From positions 1,302,145-1,366,144 of the forward strand of contig NZ_KB849780.1 in NCBI RefSeq assembly GCF_000368965.1: a stretch of DNA of 64,000 nt, given 5' to 3'. The stretch comes from Acinetobacter calcoaceticus DSM 30006 = CIP 81.8 (GTDB lineage: Bacteria > Pseudomonadota > Gammaproteobacteria > Pseudomonadales > Moraxellaceae). Positions within the stretch are counted from its first letter, which is position 1, and every line of letters starts with the position of its first letter. The position numbers and the translations under genes were made by a program. Under the pieces are notes generated by a model. The model was not told the DNA's origin. It ran no database searches and worked only from the letters and a program-made list of their open reading frames with translations. Positions 36,402 to 44,983 of the stretch are shown piece after piece.

Positions 36402-37711
36402 TGAAGACAAAGCATCTTAAACAGTTTTTTAAAGCAACAACACTTGCTGCCCTAATCTCTTCATCAATGCATAGTTTTGCCCAACCAGCTGATGAAGTTG
36501 TGGCAATTGTGGACAATAGCGTTATTTTAAAAAGCGATCTTCAACAAGGGATGGCCGAAGCTGCCCACGAACTACAAGCACAAAAAAAAGAGGTACCACC
36601 TCAGCAATATTTACAATTTCAGGTGTTAGATCAATTAATCTTGCGTCAGGCACAACTTGAGCAAGTTAAAAAATATGGTATTAAGCCTGATGAAAAAAGC
36701 TTAAATGAAGCTGTACTAAAAGTAGCAAGTCAATCTGGAACTAAAAGTTTAGAAGCCTTCCAGCAAAAGTTAGATGCTATGGCGCCAGGGACTTATGAAA
36801 GTTTACGTGGTCGAATCGCTGAGGATTTAGCGATTAGCCGTTTGCGCCAACAACAAGTAATGTCTCGTATTAAAATTAGTGATCAAGATGTAGAAAACTT
36901 CTTAAAATCACCTCAAGGTCAAGCAGCGCTAGGTAATCAAGTACGTGTAATTCATATGCGTATTGCTGGCGAAAATCCACAGGAAGTTCAATCTGTGGCT
37001 CAAGAAGTACGTTCAAATCTTGCACAAAGTAATGACATCAACGTATTGAAAAAACTTTCAACTGCAAATGTAAAAGTTGAGGGTGCTGACATGGGATTCC
37101 GTCCACTTTCAGATATCCCGGCTGAACTTGCAGCACGTATTACTCCATTACAAGACGGCCAAACAACTGACTTAATTTCAGTACGTGATGGTGTACATGT
37201 TTTAAAGCTTATTGAACGTAAACAAAATGAGCAAAAAGCATTAGTACCTCAATTTCAAACTCGCCATATTCTCATTCAACCTTCTGAAGTGGTTAGCCTT
37301 GAAAATGCCAAGCAAATTATTGACAACATCTATAAACGCTTAAAAGCTGGCGATGATTTTGCAACACTTGCAGCTACCTATTCTAATGATACGGGTTCAG
37401 CTCGCGATGGCGGTAGCTTAGGTTGGGTAACTCCTGGCATGATGGTGCCTGAATTTGATAAAAAAATGCAGGAAATTCCTGTAGGTGAAATCAGCGAACC
37501 ATTCCAAACTCAATTCGGTTGGCATATCTTACAAGTAACTGAAAAACGTGAAAAAGATATGACTCATGAATATCAAGAGCGTATGGCACGTCAAATTTTA
37601 GGTGAACGCCAATTTAACACTGAAATCGACAGCTGGTTGCGTGAAGTACGTGCAAATGCATATGTAGAAATCAAAGATCCAAGTCTAGACAAAAAGAACT
37701 TACAGAAATAA
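36401..37711 (+). CDS. surA: Periplasmic chaperone and peptidyl-prolyl isomerase SurA
   Basis: SurA escorts outer-membrane barrels, including LptD, to the Bam complex. The ATG at 36401 overlaps the lptD stop (TAATG) and is preferred to a TTG at 36386, giving 436 residues. A signal peptide (about 1-27, ending HSFAQP) is followed by the SurA N-terminal chaperone domain (VVAIVDNSVILKSDLQQGM) and two parvulin domains, the second with the classical start QTRHILIQPSE and DTGSARDGGSLGWVTPGMMV. A strong terminator follows at 37732. Confidence 0.97.
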   Translation: MKTKHLKQFFKATTLAALISSSMHSFAQPADEVVAIVDNSVILKSDLQQGMAEAAHELQAQKKEVPPQQYLQFQVLDQLILRQAQLEQVKKYGIKPDEKSLNEAVLKVASQSGTKSLEAFQQKLDAMAPGTYESLRGRIAEDLAISRLRQQQVMSRIKISDQDVENFLKSPQGQAALGNQVRVIHMRIAGENPQEVQSVAQEVRSNLAQSNDINVLKKLSTANVKVEGADMGFRPLSDIPAELAARITPLQDGQTTDLISVRDGVHVLKLIERKQNEQKALVPQFQTRHILIQPSEVVSLENAKQIIDNIYKRLKAGDDFATLAATYSNDTGSARDGGSLGWVTPGMMVPEFDKKMQEIPVGEISEPFQTQFGWHILQVTEKREKDMTHEYQERMARQILGERQFNTEIDSWLREVRANAYVEIKDPSLDKKNLQK

Positions 37712-37731
37712 GTTCTTTTATCGTCATCAAA

Positions 37732-37756
37732 ACCTGTGTTTATCACAGGTTTTTTT
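37732..37756 (+). terminator. Intrinsic terminator of lptD-surA
   Basis: ACCTGTG (37732-37738) pairs with CACAGGT (37744-37750), followed by a run of seven T. Confidence 0.93.
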
Positions 37757-37776
37757 ATGAATGAAATTTAACTAAT

Positions 37777-37806
37777 AAAAAAACCGGTTATATAAATAAC
37801 CGGTTT
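37777..37806 (-). terminator. Intrinsic terminator of fba
   Basis: AAACCGGTTAT (37781-37791) pairs perfectly with ATAACCGGTTT (37796-37806). The A-run before it is the T-tract on the minus strand. Confidence 0.93.
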
Positions 37807-37830
37807 CTATAAATTAAACCCTAACGGGAA

Positions 37831-38868
37831 TTATTTATAACGATCAACCATTTTCTCTAAAGAAATTGGGCGGATCTTGTCAGCATTTCCAGCTGTACCA
37901 AACGCTTCATAACGATCGATACAAATTTGCTTCATTGTATCAACTGTTTTAGCAAAGTATTTGCGTGGATCAAACTCAGATGGATTCTCAGCCATAAACT
38001 GACGAATCGCACCAGTTGAAGCTAAGCGTAAATCAGTATCAATATTGATTTTACGTACACCGTGTTTGATTGCTTCTACAAGTTGCTCAACAGGTACACC
38101 ATAAGTTTCGCCGATATTACCACCGAACTCATTGATTACCTTTAACCATTCTTGTGGAACAGAACTCGAACCATGCATTACAAGGTGAGTATTTGGCAAT
38201 GCTGCATGAATTTCTTTAATGCGGTCAATTGCCAAGATATCGCCTGTAGGTGGACGCGTAAATTTATACGCACCGTGTGAAGTACCAACTGCAATTGCTA
38301 GTGCATCAACATTTGTATCAGCAACGAATTGAGTCGCTTCTTCAACAGAAGTTAAAAGTTGTGAGTGGTCAAGTACACCTTCCGCACCCACACCATCTTC
38401 TTCACCAGCCATACCAGTTTCAAGGCTACCTAAACAGCCAATCTCACCTTCGACAGAAACACCACATGCGTGTGCCAAAGCAACAACATTACGAGTTACA
38501 TCAACATTGTATTCATAAGATGTAGGTGTTTTACCATCTACACCTAATGAACCGTCCATCATTACTGAGCTAAAGCCAAGCTGAATTGAACGCTGACAGA
38601 TATCAGGGCTTGTACCATGGTCTTGGTGCATTACCACTGGAATATGTGGCCATTCTTCAATTGCAGCCAAAATAAGATGGCGTAAGAATGGAGCGCCTGC
38701 ATATTTGCGAGCTCCAGCTGATGCTTGAACAATTACAGGTGAATTGGTTGCATCCGCAGCAAGCATGATTGCGCGCATTTGTTCTAAGTTATTTACGTTA
38801 AATGCTGGTACGCCGTAGTTATGTTCAGCAGCGTGATCCAAGAGCTGGCGCATTGAAATGAGTGCCAT
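37831..38868 (-). CDS. fba: Fructose-bisphosphate aldolase, class II
   Basis: Splits or forms fructose 1,6-bisphosphate; in Acinetobacter, which lacks a complete Embden-Meyerhof route for glucose, it mainly serves gluconeogenesis. The 345-residue zinc enzyme has the signatures [12 protein letters not shown] (catalytic Asp and zinc His), the Glu-rich [13 protein letters not shown], and [16 protein letters not shown] with a zinc His, plus [12 protein letters not shown]. Length and motifs place it with the class IIB/CbbA-like branch. It is expressed alone; its promoter lies in 38869-38940. Confidence 0.96.
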   Translation of the reverse strand: MALISMRQLLDHAAEHNYGVPAFNVNNLEQMRAIMLAADATNSPVIVQASAGARKYAGAPFLRHLILAAIEEWPHIPVVMHQDHGTSPDICQRSIQLGFSSVMMDGSLGVDGKTPTSYEYNVDVTRNVVALAHACGVSVEGEIGCLGSLETGMAGEEDGVGAEGVLDHSQLLTSVEEATQFVADTNVDALAIAVGTSHGAYKFTRPPTGDILAIDRIKEIHAALPNTHLVMHGSSSVPQEWLKVINEFGGNIGETYGVPVEQLVEAIKHGVRKINIDTDLRLASTGAIRQFMAENPSEFDPRKYFAKTVDTMKQICIDRYEAFGTAGNADKIRPISLEKMVDRYK

Positions 38869-38941
38869 AATATCCTCCCAGGTAGTGCGGGTTATTCTAC
38901 CCTTTCATTTATTTCAATTCAGCAACAAATCACAGTATTTC

Positions 38942-38973
38942 AAAAAAAATCCCCGCATATGCAGGGATTTTTT
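38942..38973 (-). terminator. Intrinsic terminator of the lipoprotein gene
   Basis: AAAAATCCC (38945-38953) pairs with GGGATTTTT (38964-38972) around the GC-rich loop CGCATATGCA. The upstream A-run is a T-tract on the minus strand. Confidence 0.88.
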
Positions 38974-38989
38974 AACAAAAAACAACAAA

Positions 38990-39238
38990 TTAATGTGTTT
39001 CTGAAGCAGCAGCCTCACTTGGTGCACTACCTTCAACCACATCGGTATTCTTTTCATCTAAAACTGGCTTATCAATCGCGTCAATTGATGCTTGTTGCTC
39101 AGGTGTTACTTTTTCAGAAACAGCAGTAGAAGCAGCCGATTCTTGTCCAGCCTGAGATGCTTCATCTTTCTTAGCACAAGCAGTCAACATCATCGGTACA
39201 ATTAACAGAGCAGCAAATGTAAGCTTTAAATTCATCAC
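38990..39238 (-). CDS. Small predicted lipoprotein
   Basis: An 82-residue protein with a lipoprotein signal peptide: hydrophobic segment LTFAALLIVPMML and lipobox LTAC with Cys21. The mature part is short, acidic and rich in Ala, Ser and Glu (SQAGQESAAS, EGSAPSEAAASETH), looks disordered, and has no recognised domain. After the lipid Cys come Ala-Lys-Lys, with no Asp at +2, so outer-membrane sorting is expected. It lies alone between fba and pgk with its own terminator. Function unknown. Confidence 0.82.
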   Translation of the reverse strand: MMNLKLTFAALLIVPMMLTACAKKDEASQAGQESAASTAVSEKVTPEQQASIDAIDKPVLDEKNTDVVEGSAPSEAAASETH

Positions 39239-39311
39239 TATTGTCCACAGTTGGTGATTTAATGCTCGCTATTTTATTGCAGATATATGACAGTTTAATG
39301 ACCTATCCATG

Positions 39312-39346
39312 AAAAAAGGGACTGGTAACCCAGTCCCTTCTTATTT
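39312..39346 (-). terminator. Intrinsic terminator of pgk
   Basis: AAGGGACTGG (39316-39325) pairs perfectly with CCAGTCCCTT (39330-39339) around a TAAC loop, with an A-run giving the minus-strand T-tract. Confidence 0.93.
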
Positions 39347-39359
39347 TTATATAACAGTA

Positions 39360-40547
39360 TTAAGCACGCTCAAGTAAAACCGCGACTGCTGGCAAAGTCT
39401 TGCCTTCAACAAACTCAAGGAATGCACCGCCACCTGTAGAAATATAACCAATTTGATCAGCAACGTTATATTTATCAATCGCAGCTAAAGTATCTCCACC
39501 ACCAGCAATCGAGAAACCAGCAGATTGTGCAACAGCAAGAGAAAGTGCTTTAGTACCTTCACCAAACTGATCAACTTCAAATACGCCTACAGGACCATTC
39601 CAAAGAATCGTTTTTGATGTTGTTAAAATATTTGCAAATGCTTTAGCTGTTTCCGGACCAACATCTAAAATCATATCGTTTGATGTTACATCTTCTACTT
39701 TCTTCACAACTGCTTGCGCTGCTGCTAACGAACCTAAGAAATCTTCAAAATTAATTTGCGAAGCATCGGCAACTACTACATCTGTAGGAAGTGGAACACT
39801 TACTTTCGCAGCAATTTGTTTTGCAGTTTCAACCAAGTCAGCTTCATATAATGATTTACCAACATTAAAACCAGCAGCTGCCAAGAATGTATTTGCAATA
39901 CCGCCACCAACAATTAGTTGATCACAAATAGTAGAAAGTGAGTTTAAAACATCAAGTTTAGTTGAAACTTTAGAACCAGCAACAATTGCAACCATCGGTT
40001 TTTCAGGAGTTTGCATTGCACGGCCTAATGCATCTAATTCGGCAGCCAATAAAGGACCAGCTGCAGCAACAGGAGCAAAACGAGCTACACCTTCGGTAGA
40101 TGCTTCTGCACGGTGAGCAGTACCAAATGCATCCATAACAAATACATCACATAGTGCTGCATATTTTTGAGCAAGGTCTGGATTATTTTTCTTTTCACCA
40201 TGGTTAAAGCGCACATTCTCAAGCAATACAACTTGCCCAGCTTCAACTTCTACGCCATCTAAGTAATCTGTTAACAATTTAACTTCTTGGCCCAATACTT
40301 CTGTTAAATAAACAGCTACTGGTGCAAGTGATTGTTCTGGCTTTGGTTCACCTTCAACAGGACGACCCAGATGCGAAAACACCATCACAGCTGCACCTTT
40401 TTCTAAAGCAGCTTTAATAGTTGGTAATGCCGCGCGCAAGCGAGCATCGCTAGTAATCACACCATTTTTGACAGGAACGTTTAAATCTTCACGAATAAGG
40501 ACACGTTTACCTGTTAAGTTAAGGTCAGTCATGCGCTGAAAATTCAT
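39360..40547 (-). CDS. pgk: Phosphoglycerate kinase
   Basis: Interconverts 1,3-bisphosphoglycerate and 3-phosphoglycerate. The 395-residue protein shows both lobes: [16 protein letters not shown] and [14 protein letters not shown] in the N-terminal substrate lobe, [15 protein letters not shown], and in the nucleotide lobe [27 protein letters not shown] and [12 protein letters not shown]. The neighbourhood with fba is common in Proteobacteria, here interrupted by a lipoprotein gene. Confidence 0.97.
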   Translation of the reverse strand: MNFQRMTDLNLTGKRVLIREDLNVPVKNGVITSDARLRAALPTIKAALEKGAAVMVFSHLGRPVEGEPKPEQSLAPVAVYLTEVLGQEVKLLTDYLDGVEVEAGQVVLLENVRFNHGEKKNNPDLAQKYAALCDVFVMDAFGTAHRAEASTEGVARFAPVAAAGPLLAAELDALGRAMQTPEKPMVAIVAGSKVSTKLDVLNSLSTICDQLIVGGGIANTFLAAAGFNVGKSLYEADLVETAKQIAAKVSVPLPTDVVVADASQINFEDFLGSLAAAQAVVKKVEDVTSNDMILDVGPETAKAFANILTTSKTILWNGPVGVFEVDQFGEGTKALSLAVAQSAGFSIAGGGDTLAAIDKYNVADQIGYISTGGGAFLEFVEGKTLPAVAVLLERA

Positions 40548-40685
40548 GTAAAGCTCTCTTTATGATTTTAAAAACGCGCCAATTTTAAATGATTACATCA
40601 AAAAAGGTTAGTTTTTTTGCATAAAAGCTGTAGAAAGCCCCAGTTTTGATTATGATAGAGATAGTCATTTGATATTTCATCCATT

Positions 40686-41069
40686 ATGTCTATTCATCCA
40701 GATCCACAAATCAATCGTTTAAATGTTTTAGGGGAACCTTTAGCAAGTTGTTGTTTCGACCCTATTACTGGCTATTTTAGAAATGGCTTTTGCCACACAG
40801 CAGTCACAGACCTTGGTCAGCATACTGTATGTGCGCAAATGACCTCTGATTTCTTAAATTTTTCACAAAAAATTGGAAATGATCTTATTACCCCTTTACC
40901 AGAAGTAGATTTTCCTGGCCTAAAGCCAGGTGATTTCTGGTGTATCTGTGTAACTCGTTGGGTAGAAGCTTATCAAGCGGGTCAAGCCCCTCCCATCAAA
41001 ATACATGCATGTCATCAAGCTGTATTAAGCTATGTGCCTTTAGACGTTTTAATGGAATTTGCAGTGTAA
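40686..41069 (+). CDS. DUF2237 family protein
   Basis: A 127-residue protein matching the DUF2237 family, of unknown function. Typical features are NVLGEPLASCCFDPITGYFRNG, AVTDLGQHTVCAQMTSDFL, LPGLKPGDFWCICV (here FPGLKPGDFWCICVTRW) and the C-terminal HACHQAVLSYVPLDVL. It is unusually rich in conserved cysteines (CC, C, C-x-C, C), suggesting metal binding or redox function, though no specific activity is known. Its stop overlaps the maf start (TAATG), so the two are coexpressed. Confidence 0.85.
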   Translation: MSIHPDPQINRLNVLGEPLASCCFDPITGYFRNGFCHTAVTDLGQHTVCAQMTSDFLNFSQKIGNDLITPLPEVDFPGLKPGDFWCICVTRWVEAYQAGQAPPIKIHACHQAVLSYVPLDVLMEFAV

Positions 41070-41662
41070 TGGTACAGCCACAAATTATTTTGGCATCAAG
41101 CAGTCAAACGCGCAAAGCCTTAATGGATCGCTTAGGGATTAACTATATCTGTGTTAGTCCAGATATTGATGAGAGCCCTCGGGATGAGATCCATGCGGAT
41201 GAACTTGCAAAAAGGTTGGCTTTCACAAAAGCTCAAGTAATTGCTGCACAAAACCCACATGCAATTATTATTGGTTCCGATCAACTCGCATGGCGAGAAC
41301 ATGCTCCCAATGACTTTATTGGTAAACCGATGACCATTGAAAATGCCAAAGTACAGTTAGCAGAAAACTCAGGTCGAACAGTCTACTTTAGTACCGCACT
41401 CAGCGTGCAATGGCTTGACAGGAATTTTGAACAAACGCTTGTTGAACATTATCAAGTTCAATTCCGAACCTTAAATCAAGCTGAAATTGAACGATATATT
41501 GCATTAGATCAACCATTCCATTGTGCTGGTAGCTTTAAGTGTGAAAGTTTAGGAATTAGTTTGTTCGAAAAAATGACAGGCCAAGACCAGACGACTCTTA
41601 TGGGTTTACCCATGATTCAACTTTGCCATATTTTAAGGCAGCTTGGCCTACAAATTCCTTAA
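41069..41662 (+). CDS. Maf-family nucleotide pyrophosphatase (YceF-like)
   Basis: Maf proteins hydrolyse non-canonical or modified nucleoside triphosphates; the YceF branch prefers m7GTP. The ATG at 41069 overlaps the DUF2237 stop and gives 197 residues; the open frame runs further up but only across the previous gene. Motifs are LASSSQTRKALMDRLGI, the Glu/Asp site DIDESPRDE, AIIIGSDQLAWRE and DFIGKP, and SFKCESLGISLFEKMTGQD. The Gln-Leu after GSD (GSDQL) fits YceF rather than YhdE, which usually has GADT. The YceF assignment is by motif only. Confidence 0.9.
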   Translation: MVQPQIILASSSQTRKALMDRLGINYICVSPDIDESPRDEIHADELAKRLAFTKAQVIAAQNPHAIIIGSDQLAWREHAPNDFIGKPMTIENAKVQLAENSGRTVYFSTALSVQWLDRNFEQTLVEHYQVQFRTLNQAEIERYIALDQPFHCAGSFKCESLGISLFEKMTGQDQTTLMGLPMIQLCHILRQLGLQIP

Positions 41663-41693
41663 TTTTAGATATTTTTATAAATAGGTTATTTCC

Positions 41694-42857
41694 ATGACAG
41701 AACCTTTAGCAGTTTTAGGCGGTATTACTGCCGAACAATTTTTAGCAGAATATTGGCAGAAAAAACCTTTGCTGGTACGTAACGGATTGCCAGAGATTGT
41801 AGGTCTTTTAGAACCGCAAGATGTGCAAGAACTTGCTTTGGAAGAACATGCGAGTGCCCGACTCATTCGCCAAAAAGATAGAAATCCAAATGAATGGCAC
41901 GTCAAGTCTTCACCTCTAACCAAAGGTGACTTTCAAAAGCTACCAAAATTATGGACTCTTTTAGTACAGGCAGTAGACCACTACTCTTTTGACCTTTCTG
42001 AGCTTTGGAAAAAATTTCCTTTTATTCCTCAATGGCGCCGTGACGATATTATGGTGTCTTATGCACCTAAAGGCGGTTCAGTTGGAAAACATTTTGATTT
42101 TTATGATGTGTTTTTAGTTCAAGGTCACGGACATCGTCGCTGGCAGATAGGAAAAATGTGCGATATAAATACTGCATTTGTACCTAATCAACCATTAAAA
42201 CTTTTACCAGAAATAGACGTACAATTTGATGAAGTTCTAGCACCAGGTGATTTACTGTATGTTCCGCCTGGAATGGCACATTATGGCGTTGCCGAAGATG
42301 ATTGCTTAACTTTCTCATTTGGTTTTCGTATGCCAAACGTTGCAGGAATGATGGAACGTATTAGTGATCAATTTTCAGCTAATACTTTATTACAAAATCC
42401 TGTTGTAGACATTGCACGCAAACAGATGGGGCAAATTGGTGAAATTAACGCAACTGAACTGAGCCACTTAAAAGACTTAGTTTTAGCTCAATTAAAAGAT
42501 TCATCAGCACTTGATGCCGCTATCATGTCTTATATGAGTGAACCTAAATATCCGGATAATATTCCAGAAGCTGATGAAATCGAAGCCGATGACTTGAAAG
42601 AAATTTTACACGAAGGATACGAAGTTCTTTTAGAGCCAGCCTCTCGACTACTTTATACAGAACAAAACGGAACCCTAAACTTTTGGGGAAATGGTGAAGT
42701 TCTATTTATAGCTGAACCCTTTGAGCAAAAATTAAAAGCGATTGCCAATGGAGAAAGCCTGCCATTTGATAGCCAATTTAATGATGACGAAACACTAGAA
42801 AACGTTGCTCACTTATTAAATGAATCTATTCTGATGCTTTTACCCCCCGCAGAGTAA
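41694..42857 (+). CDS. Ribosomal protein uL16 arginine hydroxylase (RoxA/YcfD)
   Basis: A JmjC/cupin Fe(II)- and 2-oxoglutarate-dependent oxygenase; E. coli YcfD hydroxylates an Arg of ribosomal protein L16. The 387 residues match the family. The N-terminus has YWQKKPLLVRNGLPE, the iron site is HFDFYD (His-x-Asp), followed by VFLVQGHGHRRWQIG, and the distal His lies in GDLLYVPPGMAHYGVAE. A C-terminal winged-helix-like domain follows (about 290-387). It lies 31 bp after maf, so may be cotranscribed, and is closed by a strong terminator. Confidence 0.92.
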   Translation: MTEPLAVLGGITAEQFLAEYWQKKPLLVRNGLPEIVGLLEPQDVQELALEEHASARLIRQKDRNPNEWHVKSSPLTKGDFQKLPKLWTLLVQAVDHYSFDLSELWKKFPFIPQWRRDDIMVSYAPKGGSVGKHFDFYDVFLVQGHGHRRWQIGKMCDINTAFVPNQPLKLLPEIDVQFDEVLAPGDLLYVPPGMAHYGVAEDDCLTFSFGFRMPNVAGMMERISDQFSANTLLQNPVVDIARKQMGQIGEINATELSHLKDLVLAQLKDSSALDAAIMSYMSEPKYPDNIPEADEIEADDLKEILHEGYEVLLEPASRLLYTEQNGTLNFWGNGEVLFIAEPFEQKLKAIANGESLPFDSQFNDDETLENVAHLLNESILMLLPPAE

Positions 42858-42867
42858 ATGTTTTAAT

Positions 42868-42908
42868 AAAAGTAGGTTTTTTCATGAAAGTGGAAAAACC
42901 TACTTTTT
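42868..42908 (+). terminator. Intrinsic terminator of the DUF2237-maf-roxA operon
   Basis: AAAAGTAGGTTTTT (42868-42881) pairs perfectly with AAAAACCTACTTTT (42894-42907). Confidence 0.9.
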
Positions 42909-43231
42909 AAATTAGCAAGCAAACTCAAAAATACATTCTATTATTATTCGTTAAATTTATCTAAAAAAATCTTAAATAGTGCGTGTTTAAGATTATTAAA
43001 CTTTAAAGAAATCTTGAAATGAGAATTAAAAATAGAAAAGCTTCATGATTAAAAAAACAACATATTTCTTACTTACTTTTTCCTTAAAATTTAAACGTTA
43101 CAGTTTAAAAAAATAATATCTTTTTTCTATCAATAACAAACAATACCTTGTAAAATTAAAGATCCAGATTTTCATTAATACAGATCACAGTTCACAAGCT
43201 AATAGCAATTCATTTGTGAGAGGCTAAAAAT
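42909..43231. other. AT-rich gap before the TetR gene
   Basis: 323 bp without a credible gene. It holds a 7-bp inverted repeat TTTAAAC (43090-43096) / GTTTAAA (43103-43109), and TCACAA (43192-43197) / TTGTGA (43214-43219), the latter just before the TetR start. Both are weak operator candidates. No strong promoter motif is seen. Confidence 0.5.
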
Positions 43232-43795
43232 ATGTCGAAGAAAGATGACATTATTAACACCGCATTAAGACTTTTTAACTCGTATAGCTACAATTCTATA
43301 GGTGTGGATCGCATCATTAATGAATCTGGCGTTGCAAAAATGACTTTCTACAAGCATTTTCCATCAAAAGAAAAATTAATTGAAGAATGTCTACTTCTAC
43401 GAAACACGCTTTTACAGAACTCTCTTACCTCGGCCTTATCAAAACATGATGAGTTAGACCCTCTTGCGAGAATTAAAGCAGTATTTTTATGGTATTCCGA
43501 CTGGTTTAATAGTGAAGACTTTAATGGCTGTATGTTTCAAAAAGCTTTGGAAGAGGTTTTAAAACAATATCCGTCAACGCATCAACCTGCCACTTTGTAT
43601 AAAGCTTGGTTGACTCAACTCATGCAAGACCTTCTCAACCAATATGATGTAAATGAACCAGGTCCTTTATCTTTACTACTCGTTAATATATTGGAAGGTA
43701 TGACCATTCAAGCTCAGGTCGAGCATGGCTCAATAAAAATTTATGATTATTGGAATCGAGTTGAAAAATTAATCGACTTTGAAAGAGCAGCTTAA
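43232..43795 (+). CDS. TetR-family transcriptional regulator
   Basis: A 187-residue regulator. The N-terminal helix-turn-helix spans about residues 4-50 (GVDRIINESGVAKMTFYKHF), with the recognition helix VAKMTFYKHF typical of TetR; the rest is an all-helical ligand domain with two Trp (WYSDWF) and one Cys (GCMFQKALEEVL) in the likely pocket. No adjacent gene is an obvious target: 374 bp of AT-rich DNA lie upstream and 466 bp downstream. A perfect TetR-style operator, TACAGAC-CT-GTCTGTA, occurs 118 bp after its stop. Regulators of this type usually control a neighbouring enzyme or efflux gene, which appears to be missing here. Confidence 0.88.
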   Translation: MSKKDDIINTALRLFNSYSYNSIGVDRIINESGVAKMTFYKHFPSKEKLIEECLLLRNTLLQNSLTSALSKHDELDPLARIKAVFLWYSDWFNSEDFNGCMFQKALEEVLKQYPSTHQPATLYKAWLTQLMQDLLNQYDVNEPGPLSLLLVNILEGMTIQAQVEHGSIKIYDYWNRVEKLIDFERAA

Positions 43796-44225
43796 AAATA
43801 AAGCGTGACATTCTTCTTCTTATATTAATATTCTTCTTATCTATCACGCTGCGTCTGAAAGTAATTTTGGTTCAAAATTAGACGTTTTTTTCGACCTTAC
43901 TAAACCAAAATATACAGACCTGTCTGTACAAAACAGATTATATATTTAAAAAATAAAAACTCAATCATTTTTTTTGTTTCATTCAAAGATAAATTAGATT
44001 TAACTATTTATCGGAATGAAATAAGGCTTATTTCATGCTGGCTTCAATTCACTTATACTTAACAATCAAACTTATAACACAACGCAACATTTTAAACACA
44101 AAATAAATACAAACAACTGTTTTTAATTAAAAATACTACTTATTTATCAATTCCCCTTATATTGCTTTTCAACAAAAACAATTGGATTGATTAGTTTTGC
44201 TACATTCATTTTAGCAAGATCAATC
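43796..44225. other. Long AT-rich gap between TetR and ArsR genes
   Basis: Part of a 466-bp gene-free stretch. Contents: a long-loop inverted repeat AGCGTGA (43802-43808) / TCACGCT (43844-43850) just after the TetR stop; a tandem TTCTTCTTA repeat within its loop; the orphan operator at 43913-43928; and TTGCTA (44197-44202) / TAGCAA (44212-44217) just before the ArsR promoter. No reading frame of note. Confidence 0.55.
43913..43928. promoter_or_regulatory. Orphan TetR-type operator palindrome
   Basis: TACAGAC (43913-43919), CT, GTCTGTA (43922-43928) is a perfect 7-2-7 inverted repeat. Its length and ACAGAC/GTCTGT arms look like TetR-family operators. It lies 118 bp after the TetR gene and 334 bp before the ArsR gene, followed by the -10-like TTATAT near 43938, with no reading frame close behind. 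Confidence 0.6.
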
Positions 44226-44252
44226 TATACTATGCCCGCTATATTGATATAG
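44226..44252 (+). promoter_or_regulatory. Probable ArsR-gene promoter -10 and operator
   Basis: TATACT (44226-44231) is a good -10. CTATAT-TG-ATATAG (44239-44252), a perfect 6-2-6 inverted repeat, sits where transcription would start and ends 9 bp before the ATG, partly overlapping the AGG ribosome site. This is the usual place for an autoregulatory ArsR operator. The -35 is poor. Confidence 0.55.
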
Positions 44253-44261
44253 GTATAAAGT

Positions 44262-44573
44262 ATGAAAGATGGACTCCAAATTGAAGAAATGAAAAATGCG
44301 GCTGATTCAGTCGTGGGAATTCTAAAATCTTTGGCTAATACAGATCGTTTATTAATTTTATGTCACTTAGCTTACGAGGAGCTAAATGTCTCACAGATTG
44401 AAGAGAAGACCCAAATTACACAACCCACTCTTTCACAACAGCTTATGATGTTACGTAAAAGTGATGTTGTATCAACTCGTCGTGATGGAAAGCAAATTTT
44501 TTACTCTATTAAGGATGACAATATGCATTCAATTTTAAATACGCTTCATCAGCTGTACTGTGCAAGTAAATAA
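44262..44573 (+). CDS. ArsR-family regulator with BigR/SqrR-like cysteine pair
   Basis: A 103-residue winged-helix repressor (LKSLANTDRLLILCHL, then VSQIEEKTQITQPTLSQQLMMLRK as recognition helix region, and STRRDGKQIFYSI as the wing). It has just two cysteines, Cys34 in the helix after the family's ANTDR segment and Cys100 near the C-terminus. In the persulfide sensors BigR (Cys42/Cys108) and SqrR (Cys41/Cys107) the pair is also 66 residues apart, forming a di- to tetrasulfide link when oxidised. The metal sites of arsenic or zinc/cadmium ArsR members are not seen. So sulfide/persulfide or redox sensing is likely but inferred. No sulfur gene lies beside it; sstT follows 410 bp later. Confidence 0.85.
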   Translation: MKDGLQIEEMKNAADSVVGILKSLANTDRLLILCHLAYEELNVSQIEEKTQITQPTLSQQLMMLRKSDVVSTRRDGKQIFYSIKDDNMHSILNTLHQLYCASK

Positions 44574-44983
44574 TATTTTTAAATTATAAATTTATAATAA
44601 TAGTAGTAATTTCCTGAAATATGCGATTTTTCAGCTTGAAAGCTTAGAGTTTAGTCCAAGCACAAAGTTTTGAAAATTCGCGTAGCTTTTCCAAAGCCTC
44701 ACCGATACCATTTAATCTGTTATCAATTTATTTCTCTTGAGTTCATTCGGCACTTTCACCCCTTTTGATATATTTCATTTACTTAACGAACAATTAACAA
44801 GCAAAGCCTCCAATAAAAAAATTTAAAATTTAAAATTAACCAAAACTAAAACAATGACTTAATATTACCATCTACTATAAAAATCTCTAGTTAGCATAAA
44901 AAAGCTTAAGATTCCCATAACTTAAGTATAAAATACTCCGCTTGTTCAACCTTTAGCCACGAATAGATTAATAAGGTCTTTAT
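44574..44983. other. Gene-free stretch between ArsR gene and sstT
   Basis: 410 bp with no reading frame of note. It holds the AT palindrome TTATAAATTTATAA (44584-44597), just after the ArsR stop, and CTGAAA (44614-44619) / TTTCAG (44629-44634), neither with a T-tract. The sstT promoter must lie in the right part; AAGG about 8 nt before its ATG is the ribosome site. I see no clear -35/-10 pair. Confidence 0.5.

Noticed and set aside
40940..41068. N-terminal 43 codons of the long maf frame
   Set aside because: They overlap the DUF2237 gene in another frame; the ATG at 41069 overlaps the DUF2237 stop and matches the start of known Maf proteins.
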